A DNA stretch of 64,000 bases, taken from assembly GCA_017792445.1 (NCBI GenBank), contig CP051232.1, forward strand, positions 3,508,001-3,572,000, read 5' to 3'. Both the position numbers and the translations under genes were made by a program. The notes below the pieces were generated by a model. That model worked only from the letters and a program-made list of their open reading frames with translations, had not been told where the DNA came from and did not search any database. Below, piece after piece: positions 43,201 through 53,281 of this stretch (within the stretch, counting starts at the first letter, position 1; each line of letters begins with the position of its first letter). Source of the DNA: Maritimibacter sp. GTDB taxonomy: Bacteria; Pseudomonadota; Alphaproteobacteria; Rhodobacterales; Rhodobacteraceae.

Positions 43201-45081
43201 GGGGCCGTCCAGGCCTTCGGCGACGATGCCCGCTTCGCGCAGGTTCAGGGCGAACTGCGCCTGGCTGTCGCCGGTGGCGAGGTCGGCGGTGGCGGTCAGT
43301 TCGGTCTCGGGCGTGGTGATGCCGAAGTCGGTCAGGCGGGTGCCGTCCTGGTCGCGGGTGATCTGGCCCTGCAACTGTCCGTCGCCGCCGATCAGCGGGT
43401 CGACCATGGCGTTGCCGATCGCCAGATCGCCGGTGCTGCCGCCCAGCGTCAGGTCGAAGCTGCCGCTGAGCGGCTCGATTTCGCCGCTGACGGACAGGTC
43501 TGCCGAGCCGCTGAGGTCGATCCCCGCCAGCGCGGCAAAGCGCGACAGGTCTCCGGCGCGCAGGCCGACGCGGCCGAGGATTTCCAGCCCCAGCCCTTCT
43601 TCGGGCAGATCGAGCGTGGCGTCGCCGCTAAGCACGGTGTCGCCCGCGGTCAGGTCCAGCCCGGTGAAGCGCAGGGTCTGGCCCTCGACGAAGTCGAACC
43701 CAAGCGCGCCGGTCACGGTCTCGCCCACCGCTTCCTGCAACGCGGGGTCGGGCAGGGCGATGGCGTCGACGTCCAAAGCCATCTGGCCGGTTACCTCGCC
43801 GATGGCGTTGCCTTCACCGCGGACGATGCCGCCCTGTCCGGTCAGCGCGGCGCGGCCGATCTCGATCCCGTCGCGGCGGAAGCCGTCTGCGGTCAGCGAG
43901 GCGGTCCACGTGTCGCCGTCGGTGCTGTCGAAGTCGATGGCGAGTTCGACGTCGCGCACCCATGTCTCGGGGCCGGTCAGGGGCAGCAGCACCTCGTCGC
44001 CCTCGGGCGGGGTGATCGCGCCGGTGATGTCGATCCGGACGGGCCAGCTGTCGCTGTCCAGTTGCACCGCGCCGTTCAGCACGAGCGACTGCGTTTCGAC
44101 GTCCAGTTGTTCAAGGTCGAGGCCGCCTTCGCCCAACAGGGTGCCGTTGACGGTCAGAGCCACGCTGTTGCCGAGAAAGTCCTGATAATCCGGCAGGAAC
44201 AGCGGCGCGAGATCGCCCGAAAGGTCAAGGCCAAAGCGGCGGTCGGTGGCGCCTTCGCCGTCCTCCGCGCCGAACGCGCCAAGGGTCGCGGTGCCGCTCA
44301 GGCGTTCCTCGCCGTCGGTCAGCAGCAGGATGTCGGCGTTGAAGTCGTCGGCCGAGCCGTCGCCCTGCACGGTGAGGTCGACCGAGGGTTCGCCCGGCAG
44401 GCCGATCAGGCTGGCCGCGATGCCGCCGGGACCTTCGCGGAACGACAGGTCGAGGTTCAGCGCGCCGGTCGCGTTGGAGTAGGACCCGGCAATCGAGATG
44501 TCCCCTTCAGGGCCGTCGAGACGGGTGATCTGCAGGTCGGTCGTGCCTTCGCCACCGGCAAGGCTGGCGCTGCCGTCCAGCGTGATCGCGACGTCTTCGC
44601 CCAGAAGCGGTGCGCCCAGTTCGGCGCGCTCGATCGCGAGGGTGGCGATGTCGATGGAGACGGGCAGTTCCGGCAGGGCGAAAGGCGTGGCCTCGGGCGA
44701 GGGAAGATCGTCGGAGGTGCCGCTGTCGGGCACCCGTTCGATGACCAGCCGTTCGGCGGAAAGCTCGTTGATGTTGACCCGGCCGCGCAGGATGGCGGCG
44801 CGGTTCCAGTTCAGCACCGCGCCTTCCAGCCGCAACCAGACGCCGTCCGCGTCGGCGATGGTCAGGCTTTCCAGCGTCGCGTTGGACGACAGCGCGCCCC
44901 GGAAGCCCTCGATCCGGACTTCGCGGCCCGCGCCGGACAGGTTGTCTTCGATGAAGGCCTGAAGGATGCCGCGGTCGCGTTCCTCTTCCTCGGCGGGAGC
45001 GTCCGGGACGCTGTCCGGGCCGGCCTGAGCAAGAAGCTGACCCGGCAGGGCCAGCATGAGAATCAACAGGATGTGGCGCAT
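40243..45081 (-). CDS. tamB: Translocation and assembly module protein TamB
   Basis: A 1612-residue inner-membrane-anchored periplasm-spanning protein that works with TamA in outer-membrane biogenesis and, in later work on the family, lipid transport. The first 18 residues are a signal anchor (MRHILLILMLALPGQLLAQ). The long beta-rich body is typical of AsmA-like proteins. The C-terminal TamB domain holds SEGSLQLQGNFDPYVRLVA and ends IGIYFERDY. Residues about 561-1243 contain four tandem units of 170-171 residues, marked by D-P-L-I/L-G/A-G then RDADG. The ATG overlaps the tamA stop by 1 nt (TAATG). Confidence 0.93.
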   Translation of the reverse strand: MRHILLILMLALPGQLLAQAGPDSVPDAPAEEEERDRGILQAFIEDNLSGAGREVRIEGFRGALSSNATLESLTIADADGVWLRLEGAVLNWNRAAILRGRVNINELSAERLVIERVPDSGTSDDLPSPEATPFALPELPVSIDIATLAIERAELGAPLLGEDVAITLDGSASLAGGEGTTDLQITRLDGPEGDISIAGSYSNATGALNLDLSFREGPGGIAASLIGLPGEPSVDLTVQGDGSADDFNADILLLTDGEERLSGTATLGAFGAEDGEGATDRRFGLDLSGDLAPLFLPDYQDFLGNSVALTVNGTLLGEGGLDLEQLDVETQSLVLNGAVQLDSDSWPVRIDITGAITPPEGDEVLLPLTGPETWVRDVELAIDFDSTDGDTWTASLTADGFRRDGIEIGRAALTGQGGIVRGEGNAIGEVTGQMALDVDAIALPDPALQEAVGETVTGALGFDFVEGQTLRFTGLDLTAGDTVLSGDATLDLPEEGLGLEILGRVGLRAGDLSRFAALAGIDLSGSADLSVSGEIEPLSGSFDLTLGGSTGDLAIGNAMVDPLIGGDGQLQGQITRDQDGTRLTDFGITTPETELTATADLATGDSQAQFALNLREAGIVAEGLDGPVSLTGTAVQVGEDWTLTTNLEAPGGVRADIDANISLPDGEPGPVNGIAEIAIADLSAYSEIAGADLNGAANVTLAGRGDLSDMSFEASVNGTASDIRIGSDVADTLMAGTSTLAIDLTRDADGTISFRDTSFENDQVTADLDGTIDGQTGAIEFDARLVDVALILDNLSGPATLDGTLTRDGQDFQLDGGFSAPGDTGGDITAEVTLGDDGPGPFRASGDAEIGSLAPFASLANMDLSGGLSLRFGAEGDLSDMSLSATLNAEGDNLATGITAVDPLIGGASELDVAVNRDAAGVLTFDRARFESDQLMAMVEGSVAPTTADVRFDVQLASAGAVAQGLTGAIGLSGQLTRDGDDVSLDADLTGPGDTEGDILAALTLVDGQPGPFSADVNADIASLAPFGAIANLNLGGALTLDASADGDLTDLTFDADVSATGTGLRSGISAADPLLAGTSQLNVAVARDAEGVLTIERATFENPQLSAEVSGEGSPDGGSGRYDLRLANVGLLAPGINGPATATGTLSSSGNGWQIDTSLTGPGGMSATTAGSFAQDFSTANLSINGNAPLELANGFIAPRLVDGLARFNLNLNGPLALNSLSGTVSANGAGVTLPSLRIRLTPLNVTAQLGGDSVNVTADTGVSNGGRITASGPISLSAPFNANLAISLQRVVVAEPGFYETTVSGNVGIDGGLTGGANISGDMTLDAVEVRIPNTGGLSSGSLPSLVHINEPADVRRTRDRAGLLRDMGDSSGGGASGPGYGLNIVIRAPQQIFIRGRGLDAEMGGQLRLGGTTNNIFTEGSFELIRGRLDILGERLSLTEGSLQLQGNFDPYVRLVAATTSGDITVQIVIEGFASNPDLVVTSQPELPEEEVLARLLFERGIEEISALQAVQLALAVRTLAGGGGEGIVGRLRTNVGLDDLDVTTGTDGTAEVTAGKYLSDRLYSDVTVDSSGETEVELNLQITPSVTARGRVTSDGDTGIGIYFERDY
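41353..43401 (-). repeat. Four tandem 170-171-residue repeats inside tamB
   Basis: The landmark D-P-L-I-G-G (or D-T-L-M-A-G, D-P-L-L-A-G) recurs at residues 561, 731, 902 and 1073, that is every 170, 171 and 171 residues (about 513 bp). Each unit then shows RD-x-DG, LTRDG at about +75, PGDT-x-GDI at about +90, GPF at +109, and GDL-D at about +146. Units 2-4 are most alike; unit 1 is more diverged. Confidence 0.75.
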
Positions 45082-46889
45082 TAGAATGCCTGCCCGATAC
45101 CGATGTAGATCTGGACACCGTCGCCGGTGTCGCCGCTGGTGGGATAGGCCACGTCAAGCCGGATCGGCCCGATGCCCGTCATGTACCGCAGACCGAGCCC
45201 CGCGCCGGAATGCCACTCGCCGCTGCCGTCGTAGAATTCCTCGGCGCCGATGTAACCGGCGTCGGCGAAGGCCACGAGGCCGATGGTGTCGGTGACATGG
45301 GTCCGCAATTCGGCCGAGAGGCCAAGGAAGCTGCGGCCGCCCAGCGTGTCGCCGCCGCCGATGTCGACGTTCAGCGACTGGTAGGGATGGCCGCGCACGG
45401 TGCCCGAACCGCCCGAGTAGAACAGCATGTCGGGGTGCGTGCCGGTGATGCTGGACCCGGCGATGGAGCCGAATTGCAGCCGCCCCGCAAGCACCACGCG
45501 TTTCTCATCGCCAAAACCGTAGTAGCCGCGCGCGTCGCCATAGGTGCGCACGCCGCTCTCGGTGTCGTTCAGACCGGCGAAGGGGGTGATGTCGAGGTTG
45601 ATGAAGAAGCCCTGCCGCGGATCCAGCGCATTGTCGCGGCGGTCGTAGGTGGCGCTGATGGGCAGCTTCAGAAGCGAGAATTTCCGTTCTCCCAGAGCGT
45701 CTTTCGTCTCGGAGTAGAAGTAGGCGATAGAGGCGTCGAGCTGGAAATTGCCGCCGACGCGGCGGGTGATGCCGAAGCCGATCTCGACCTGATCGGATTC
45801 GTAATCCGCCTCGTCCAGCAGTTCCAGCGTGCCATAGGTGAAGGCGGTGGTTTCGGGGCCGATGGGCGCGGGCACGGTCAGGCGGCCGCCAAGGGTGTAG
45901 TCGGTGCCGCTGGTGCCGCTGCCGATGTTCGCCACCTCGGCGTCAAAGCGCAAACGCTCGGCGCCGCCGAAGATGTTGCGATGCAGCCAGAAGGCCGTGA
46001 CCTTGCCGCCGTCGAGCGAGGACACCTCGGCGCCCACGCCGATCCGCCGCCGCTTGGCGTCGTCCAGCGTCAGCAGCATGTCCATCTCGCCGTCCGCGCT
46101 GAGCGTCTCGGCCTCTTCAAGCGACACGGCCTTCCACGCACCGGCGCGGCGCAGGCGGTCGGCGACGCGCTTGGCCTCTTCGGGCGAGAAGGGATCGCCG
46201 CGATCCAGCCCGGCGATCCGGCGGATCGCCTCTGCCCGGACGCGGCTTTCGCTTTGGATCACCAGCCGCCCGAACTTGACCGGCGGGCCGGGGTTCAGCG
46301 CGATGACGCTGTCCAGCGTGGCGTTGTCGTGATCCGCGACGACACGTTCGCCCGCGACCTCGACCTTGGCATAGCTCGCATCGCGCCAGCCGTCCGAGGC
46401 GGCGTCGACGGCGCTGCGCACCACCGGGGCCTTCGCGGGCTCGCCGGGGGCGAATTCGTCGGGGATCTCGGTGCCGGGGGCAAGCGGGCCGATCCGGGCG
46501 TCGCCAAAGCGGAAGGGCCGCCCCGGACGCACGTTGATCGCGACCTCGTTGATCCGGTCGGGCGCCCGCAGCAGGGGGGTCGACGCAGCCTCGCGCCCGT
46601 CCACGTAAATGTTGATGACGCCGCCGTAATACCCTTCGGCGTACAGCACATCGAGAAGGCGGGCATAGTCGGACAGCGCCGAAGCGAACACGTTGTCGGC
46701 CTCGGTCCGTCCCTCGGTCTTCGCGGCGACCACAAGGGACGCGCTTACGATCGCGTCCTGAAGGTCTTTGTCGTTGCCTTCCACGTGGATCCGGATGCGA
46801 TCCAAGGCTTGTGCACTGGTTGTCAGGAAGAGCCCGGCCAGCGTCGCCGCCGCAAGCTTTCCGAAATACCCGACGACGTCGGTTGTCAC
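45081..46889 (-). CDS. tamA: Outer-membrane assembly protein TamA (BamA/Omp85 family)
   Basis: A 602-residue Omp85-family outer-membrane protein. The GTG at 46889 gives a signal peptide VTTDVVGYFGKLAAATLAGLFLTTSAQA (about 1-28), with GGGGGCAG as SD. POTRA-type domains occupy about 30-260 (for example PGPPVKFGRLVIQSESRVRAEAIRRIAGLDRGDPFSPEEAKRV). A C-terminal 16-strand barrel ends with TGDGVQIYIGIGQAF, carrying the terminal Phe. GSGTVRGHPYQSL is the conserved L6 VRGY-type motif. It is the first gene of the tamA-tamB operon. Confidence 0.93.
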   Translation of the reverse strand: MTTDVVGYFGKLAAATLAGLFLTTSAQALDRIRIHVEGNDKDLQDAIVSASLVVAAKTEGRTEADNVFASALSDYARLLDVLYAEGYYGGVINIYVDGREAASTPLLRAPDRINEVAINVRPGRPFRFGDARIGPLAPGTEIPDEFAPGEPAKAPVVRSAVDAASDGWRDASYAKVEVAGERVVADHDNATLDSVIALNPGPPVKFGRLVIQSESRVRAEAIRRIAGLDRGDPFSPEEAKRVADRLRRAGAWKAVSLEEAETLSADGEMDMLLTLDDAKRRRIGVGAEVSSLDGGKVTAFWLHRNIFGGAERLRFDAEVANIGSGTSGTDYTLGGRLTVPAPIGPETTAFTYGTLELLDEADYESDQVEIGFGITRRVGGNFQLDASIAYFYSETKDALGERKFSLLKLPISATYDRRDNALDPRQGFFINLDITPFAGLNDTESGVRTYGDARGYYGFGDEKRVVLAGRLQFGSIAGSSITGTHPDMLFYSGGSGTVRGHPYQSLNVDIGGGDTLGGRSFLGLSAELRTHVTDTIGLVAFADAGYIGAEEFYDGSGEWHSGAGLGLRYMTGIGPIRLDVAYPTSGDTGDGVQIYIGIGQAF

Positions 46890-47016
46890 GCTACTGCCCC
46901 CTTACATCTCCGCAAAATCCGGAGTGCCCCGAGGCTATCCGCCATTCCAGCGGTCATCTACCACAAATAGCCTGCGGGGCGGCTTTTCGGACTAGATAGG
47001 CGGCGTATGGCCGAAG

Positions 47017-48321
47017 TCACGCGTGATTTTCGGGCAGGTTTTCCTGAGTGTCCGCAGGGGGTTCCGGAGTGGCATTCAATTCTTCGCGAATTTCGGCGTC
47101 GCTTGCGGCAAGCACCGCCGTCTCGGGGGTTGCATTCTTCGCCATAGGCGTCGCCGAGAAGGACTGCTTCGCCTCGGTCGGCACGGCAGAGCGGGTGCGA
47201 ATCCGGTAGACTGCGAACAGGATCAGGACGATATGCGACGCGATTGAAGTGGCGAACAATCCCGAAGGTCCGATCTGTGACATTCCCACGCCGGCAACCA
47301 GCGGGCCGGCGATTCCCCCGAATCCGAACACCATCAGAAGACCGCCCGAAACCTGGATCGCGGTGCCCTCTGCGGCGTGGTCGTTCGCATGGGCAAGGAT
47401 CACCGGATACATCGAGAAGATCGCCGCGCCGAAGGCCGCCGACAGGGCGAGGTTGATCGCCTGGTTGTCGGGCTGAAGCAGGATGAAGGCCAGCTCGGTC
47501 CCCGCCGCGGCGACCGCCAGCCCGACCAGCACCCAGCGCCGGTCGGTGCGGTCCGACAGGTAGCCTACCGGCACCTGCGCCACCGCGCCCGCCAAAACGG
47601 GAAGCGAGGCGAACAAGGCGATGGAGGTCAGGCCCAGCCCCACGCGCTCGGCATAGACCGCGCTAAGCGTGCCGAAGGCGCTGTTGGAGATGCCGACGAG
47701 GAACACGCCGAACAGCGCCACCGGCGAATTGCGCCACAGCCCGCGCAGGTCGATCTTCACGTTGACCAGCGGCTTGGGCGAGGCGCTGGACGAGATCGCG
47801 GTGGGCACCAGCGCCATGCAGTAGAAGATCGCGCCCAGCACGAAGAAGAAGAACCCCCGCGTGTCGCCCAGCGTCAGCACCATCTGGCCGGCGGTGGACG
47901 AGAACAGGTTGACCATCGTGTAGATGCCGAACACCCGGCCGCGCTCGGAAGGGGCGGCGCGCTCGCTCAGCCAGCTTTCCACGATCATCGCGGCGCCCGC
48001 GAAGCAGAAGCCCGAGATCGCGCGCAGCGGCACCCAGGCCCAGGGCGACAGCATCAGCAGCGAGGCGAGAATCGAGATCGCCGCCAGCGCCGCCATCACA
48101 CCAAAGGACCGGATGTGACCCACCCGGGACACCAGCCCCGGCGTCGCAAGGCAGCCCGAGACGTAGCCGATCGCCCACCCGGTGCCGAGCAGACCCAGCG
48201 AGAAGCTCGAGAAGCCTTCCGCCGTGCCGCGCACGGGCAGGATCAGACCGTTGACCCCGCCGGCGAACAGTAGGAAGGCGGACCCCAGAAGAAGGGCGGA
48301 GATCGGTAGGAACTGGCGCAT
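47017..48321 (-). CDS. MFS transporter (YcaD-like)
   Basis: A 434-residue major facilitator with about 12 membrane segments. FSLGLLGTGWAIGYVSGCLATPGLVSRVGHIRSFG covers TM2 and the loop 2-3 motif. FCFAGAAMIVESWLSERAAPSERGRVFGIYTMVN (ESWL) is a hallmark of the YcaD-like group. VPVGYLSDRTDRRWVLVGL is the loop 8-9 motif. The last 50 residues (NATPETAVLAASDAEIREELN) form a hydrophilic cytoplasmic tail rich in Ala, Glu and Pro. The SD is CCGGAG. It is divergent from coxS, substrate unknown. Confidence 0.87.
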   Translation of the reverse strand: MRQFLPISALLLGSAFLLFAGGVNGLILPVRGTAEGFSSFSLGLLGTGWAIGYVSGCLATPGLVSRVGHIRSFGVMAALAAISILASLLMLSPWAWVPLRAISGFCFAGAAMIVESWLSERAAPSERGRVFGIYTMVNLFSSTAGQMVLTLGDTRGFFFFVLGAIFYCMALVPTAISSSASPKPLVNVKIDLRGLWRNSPVALFGVFLVGISNSAFGTLSAVYAERVGLGLTSIALFASLPVLAGAVAQVPVGYLSDRTDRRWVLVGLAVAAAGTELAFILLQPDNQAINLALSAAFGAAIFSMYPVILAHANDHAAEGTAIQVSGGLLMVFGFGGIAGPLVAGVGMSQIGPSGLFATSIASHIVLILFAVYRIRTRSAVPTEAKQSFSATPMAKNATPETAVLAASDAEIREELNATPEPPADTQENLPENHA

Positions 48322-48452
48322 CGGGGCTCCGGCAGTATCTGGACGCGGGCCACAGCATAGGGGCTCGGTCCCGGCTTTTCACGGTCGACTTGCCCTCGCT
48401 TACCATCGGCGGCGGCGGTCGTCTGCCCTGACATTGGGCGCGCGCGGAAATT

Positions 48453-48466
48453 TGCGGCCTGCCGCA
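48453..48466. promoter_or_regulatory. Palindrome in the MFS/coxS divergent region
   Basis: TGCGGC-CT-GCCGCA is a perfect 6-bp inverted repeat with a 2-bp centre, 80 bp before the coxS ATG. Its place between divergent genes suits an operator. No known regulator site is matched. Confidence 0.35.
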
Positions 48467-48545
48467 GATACCCGGTTTCCAAAAGCGAAATCCCATGGTT
48501 AGCTGCCCGCAAAAGCCAGTCGAAAGCTACCAGGGAGGAACCCAG

Positions 48546-49031
48546 ATGCCGACAGTTTCCATGACGGTGAACGGCAAGCCCACGACAGCCGAGGCCGAGG
48601 GCCGGACGCTTCTCGTCGAATTCCTGCGCGGGCCTCTGGGCCTGACAGGAACGCATGTCGGTTGCGATACGTCCCAGTGCGGCGCCTGCGTCGTGCACGT
48701 CAACGGCGAGGCCGTGAAGGCCTGCACCATGTTCGCGGCCGAGGCCGAGGGCGCCGATGTCCAGACCATCGAAGGCATGGCGAATGCCGATGGCTCGCTG
48801 GGTGTGATCCAGCAGGCGTTTCAGGATCATCACGGTCTTCAGTGCGGGTTCTGCACGCCCGGCATGGTGATGTCCGCCGCCGCGCTGCTGAAGGAAAACC
48901 CCAAGCCGACCGAGACCGAGATCCGCGACTATCTCGAGGGCAATATCTGCCGCTGCACGGGCTACCACAACATCGTCAAGGCGATCATGGCGGCCTCGGG
49001 GCAGGACGTGACGGCCATCGCCGCCGAGTAG
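48546..49031 (+). CDS. coxS: Carbon monoxide dehydrogenase-type small subunit (2Fe-2S)
   Basis: A 161-residue iron-sulphur subunit of a molybdenum hydroxylase. The plant-type [2Fe-2S] cluster ligands are C40, C45, C48 and C60. The second cluster in the C-terminal helical domain uses C100, C103, C135 and C137 (CGFC and CRC). It passes electrons from the molybdenum site to FAD. The ATG at 48546 has a strong SD, AGGGAGGA. It heads coxS-coxL-coxM, the gene order typical of form II enzymes. Confidence 0.93.
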   Translation: MPTVSMTVNGKPTTAEAEGRTLLVEFLRGPLGLTGTHVGCDTSQCGACVVHVNGEAVKACTMFAAEAEGADVQTIEGMANADGSLGVIQQAFQDHHGLQCGFCTPGMVMSAAALLKENPKPTETEIRDYLEGNICRCTGYHNIVKAIMAASGQDVTAIAAE

Positions 49032-49183
49032 GCGGCGACCGCGACACGGTGCTGTCACGCACTCTTCCGCGCCGCCCGCCGGGCGTCGCGGGGGCCACGC
49101 AGAGGAGGCGGGGCCCGCAGCATACCCAAGGCACATAACGCGGCGCGTCTGCGGACGCTTTGCACCCCAGGGAGGAGATCAAG

Positions 49184-51547
<2,364 letters not shown>

Positions 51548-51636
51548 TCCCTCCGGCGGTGTCCCACGTGGCCGCCGCCGGTTGCGCGAAATTGGACCAA
51601 GATGAAGACCAGCGGGTCTTCGCAAGGAGAAACGAG

Positions 51637-52425
51637 ATGTACGACTTCGAACTGGTGAAACCAACGACGGTCGAAGAAGCGGTCGCGGCGCTGTCCGGCG
51701 ACGAGGCGCAGCCCCTTGGCGGCGGCCAGACCCTGATCCCGACGATGAAGCAGCGTCTGGCGATGCCGGGCACGCTGGTGTCGACCTCGGGTATCGCGTC
51801 GATGAAGGGCGTCAGCGCTTCGGGCGGCGTTCTGACCGTGGGCGGTGCGACCACCCATGGCACCGTGGCCGCCGAGGCTGCGTCGAGCTATCCGGCGCTG
51901 GCGGCTTTGGCTGGCGGCATCGGCGACCCGGCGGTGCGCAACCGTGGCACGGTGGGCGGCAGCCTGGCCAACAACGACCCTGCGGCGTGCTACCCGGCTG
52001 GCCTGCTTGGCTCGGGCGGCGTGGTGGTGACCAACACGCGCGAGATCGCGGCGGACGACTTCTTTCAGGGCATGTTTACCACGGCGCTGGAAGAGGGCGA
52101 GCTGATCACGGCGGTCAAGTTCAACATCCCCGAGAAGGCGGCCTATGCCAAGTTCGCGCAACCCGCGTCGCGGTTCCCGCTGACGGCGGCCTTCGTGGCG
52201 AAGACCTCGGACGGGGTGCGGGTGGCGATCACCGGCGCGTCGGAAGAGGGCGTGTTCCGCTGGACCGAGGCGGAAGAGGCGCTGTCGTCGAACTTCTCGG
52301 CGGACGCGGTCGACGGGCTGTCGGTCGATGCCGATGGCATGATCGGCGACATCCACGGCACCCCGGCCTACCGCGCGCATCTGGTGAAGGTGATGACCAA
52401 GCGGGCCGTCACCGCCGCCGGGTGA
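51637..52425 (+). CDS. coxM: CO dehydrogenase-type medium (FAD) subunit
   Basis: A 262-residue FAD-binding subunit. PLGGGQTLIPTMKQRLAMPGTLV and TVGGSLANNDPAACYPAGLLGSGG are the two FAD-binding motifs, and SRFPLTAAFVAK lies in the C-terminal domain. It accepts electrons from CoxS and passes them to a quinone or other acceptor. The ATG at 51637 follows CAAGGAGAAACG. It ends the operon at a clear terminator; no coxD/E/F/G maturation genes follow in this window. Confidence 0.93.
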   Translation: MYDFELVKPTTVEEAVAALSGDEAQPLGGGQTLIPTMKQRLAMPGTLVSTSGIASMKGVSASGGVLTVGGATTHGTVAAEAASSYPALAALAGGIGDPAVRNRGTVGGSLANNDPAACYPAGLLGSGGVVVTNTREIAADDFFQGMFTTALEEGELITAVKFNIPEKAAYAKFAQPASRFPLTAAFVAKTSDGVRVAITGASEEGVFRWTEAEEALSSNFSADAVDGLSVDADGMIGDIHGTPAYRAHLVKVMTKRAVTAAG

Positions 52426-52450
52426 GCCCTGCCTTCAGATGAATGAAAAT

Positions 52451-52482
52451 GGCCCGTCAGCAAAAGCTGGCGGGTCTTTTTT
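52451..52482 (+). terminator. Intrinsic terminator of coxSLM
   Basis: GGCCCGTCAGC and GCTGGCGGGTC pair over 11 positions (two G-U) with an AAAA loop, followed directly by six T residues. It lies 26 bp after the coxM stop and separates it from the convergent SDR gene. Confidence 0.9.
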
Positions 52483-52531
52483 GTCTCGTGTAGGCCGCGC
52501 ATCGCCGATGCGCGGCGACCCCGCGATGCGC

Positions 52532-53281
52532 CTACCGCCCGCCGCTGACGTCGAAGGTGGTGCCGGTCGCATAGCTGGCCTTGTCCGACAACAGCCACAG
52601 CACCGCCTCGCCGATTTCTTCCGGCTCGCCGATGCGCTGCATCGGGATCGTGTGGGCCAGTTCCTTGGGCCGGTCGGCATAGCCGCCCTTGGCGTGGATC
52701 GGCGTGTAGATCATGCCGGGGCGCACGCCGTTCACGCGAATGCCCTCTCCGGCGACTTCCAGCGCAAGCCCGCGGGTGAAGGTGTCGATGGCGCCCTTCG
52801 AGGCGGCGTAGTCCACGAACAGACCGGGCGACCCGATCTTGGCGGCCACCGAAGAGATGTTGACGATCGCGCCGCCCTTGCCGCCGTGGCGGGTGGACAT
52901 GCGTTTCACCGCGCCCTGCGCCACCAGCATCGCGCCGGTGACGTTGACCGTCATCATGCGCGCGATGCGCTCGGGCGACATCTCGTCCAGCCGTGCGCTG
53001 ACATCCACGATGCCCGCGTTGTTGACCAGACCGCTCATCACCGGGAAAGCGGCGTCGAACCCGGCATAGACCGCCTCGATGCCGGCTGGGTCCGCGACGT
53101 CGCCCTGCAACAGAACGGCGCGGCCCCCGGCGGTCTCGACAGCCTCTGCCGTCGTCTCGGCCCCGGCGCGCTCGCTGCGGAAGCCGATGCCCACGTCCCA
53201 GCCCGCCTCGGCGCACAGCCGCGCCGTCGCCGCACCGATGCCCGAGCTTGCGCCGGTGATCAGAACCGCGGGCCGGGTCAT
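52532..53281 (-). CDS. SDR-family NAD(P)-dependent oxidoreductase
   Basis: A 249-residue classical short-chain dehydrogenase. ITGASSGIGAATARL is the TGxxxGxG cofactor motif, LVNNAGI the NNAG, NISSVAAKIGSPGLFVDYAASKGA supplies the catalytic Ser, Tyr and Lys (YxxxK), and RVNGVRPGMIYTPIH is the PG motif. FRSERAG after strand 2 suggests NADP. Substrate unknown; the layout resembles FabG-like and glucose-dehydrogenase-like SDRs. The ATG overlaps the pepN stop by 4 nt, so it is translated from the pepN transcript. Confidence 0.88.
   Translation of the reverse strand: MTRPAVLITGASSGIGAATARLCAEAGWDVGIGFRSERAGAETTAEAVETAGGRAVLLQGDVADPAGIEAVYAGFDAAFPVMSGLVNNAGIVDVSARLDEMSPERIARMMTVNVTGAMLVAQGAVKRMSTRHGGKGGAIVNISSVAAKIGSPGLFVDYAASKGAIDTFTRGLALEVAGEGIRVNGVRPGMIYTPIHAKGGYADRPKELAHTIPMQRIGEPEEIGEAVLWLLSDKASYATGTTFDVSGGR

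Noticed and set aside
42157-45084. 975-residue open frame opposite tamB
   Set aside because: Its apparent repeats mirror the repeats of TamB on the other strand. It has no family resemblance.
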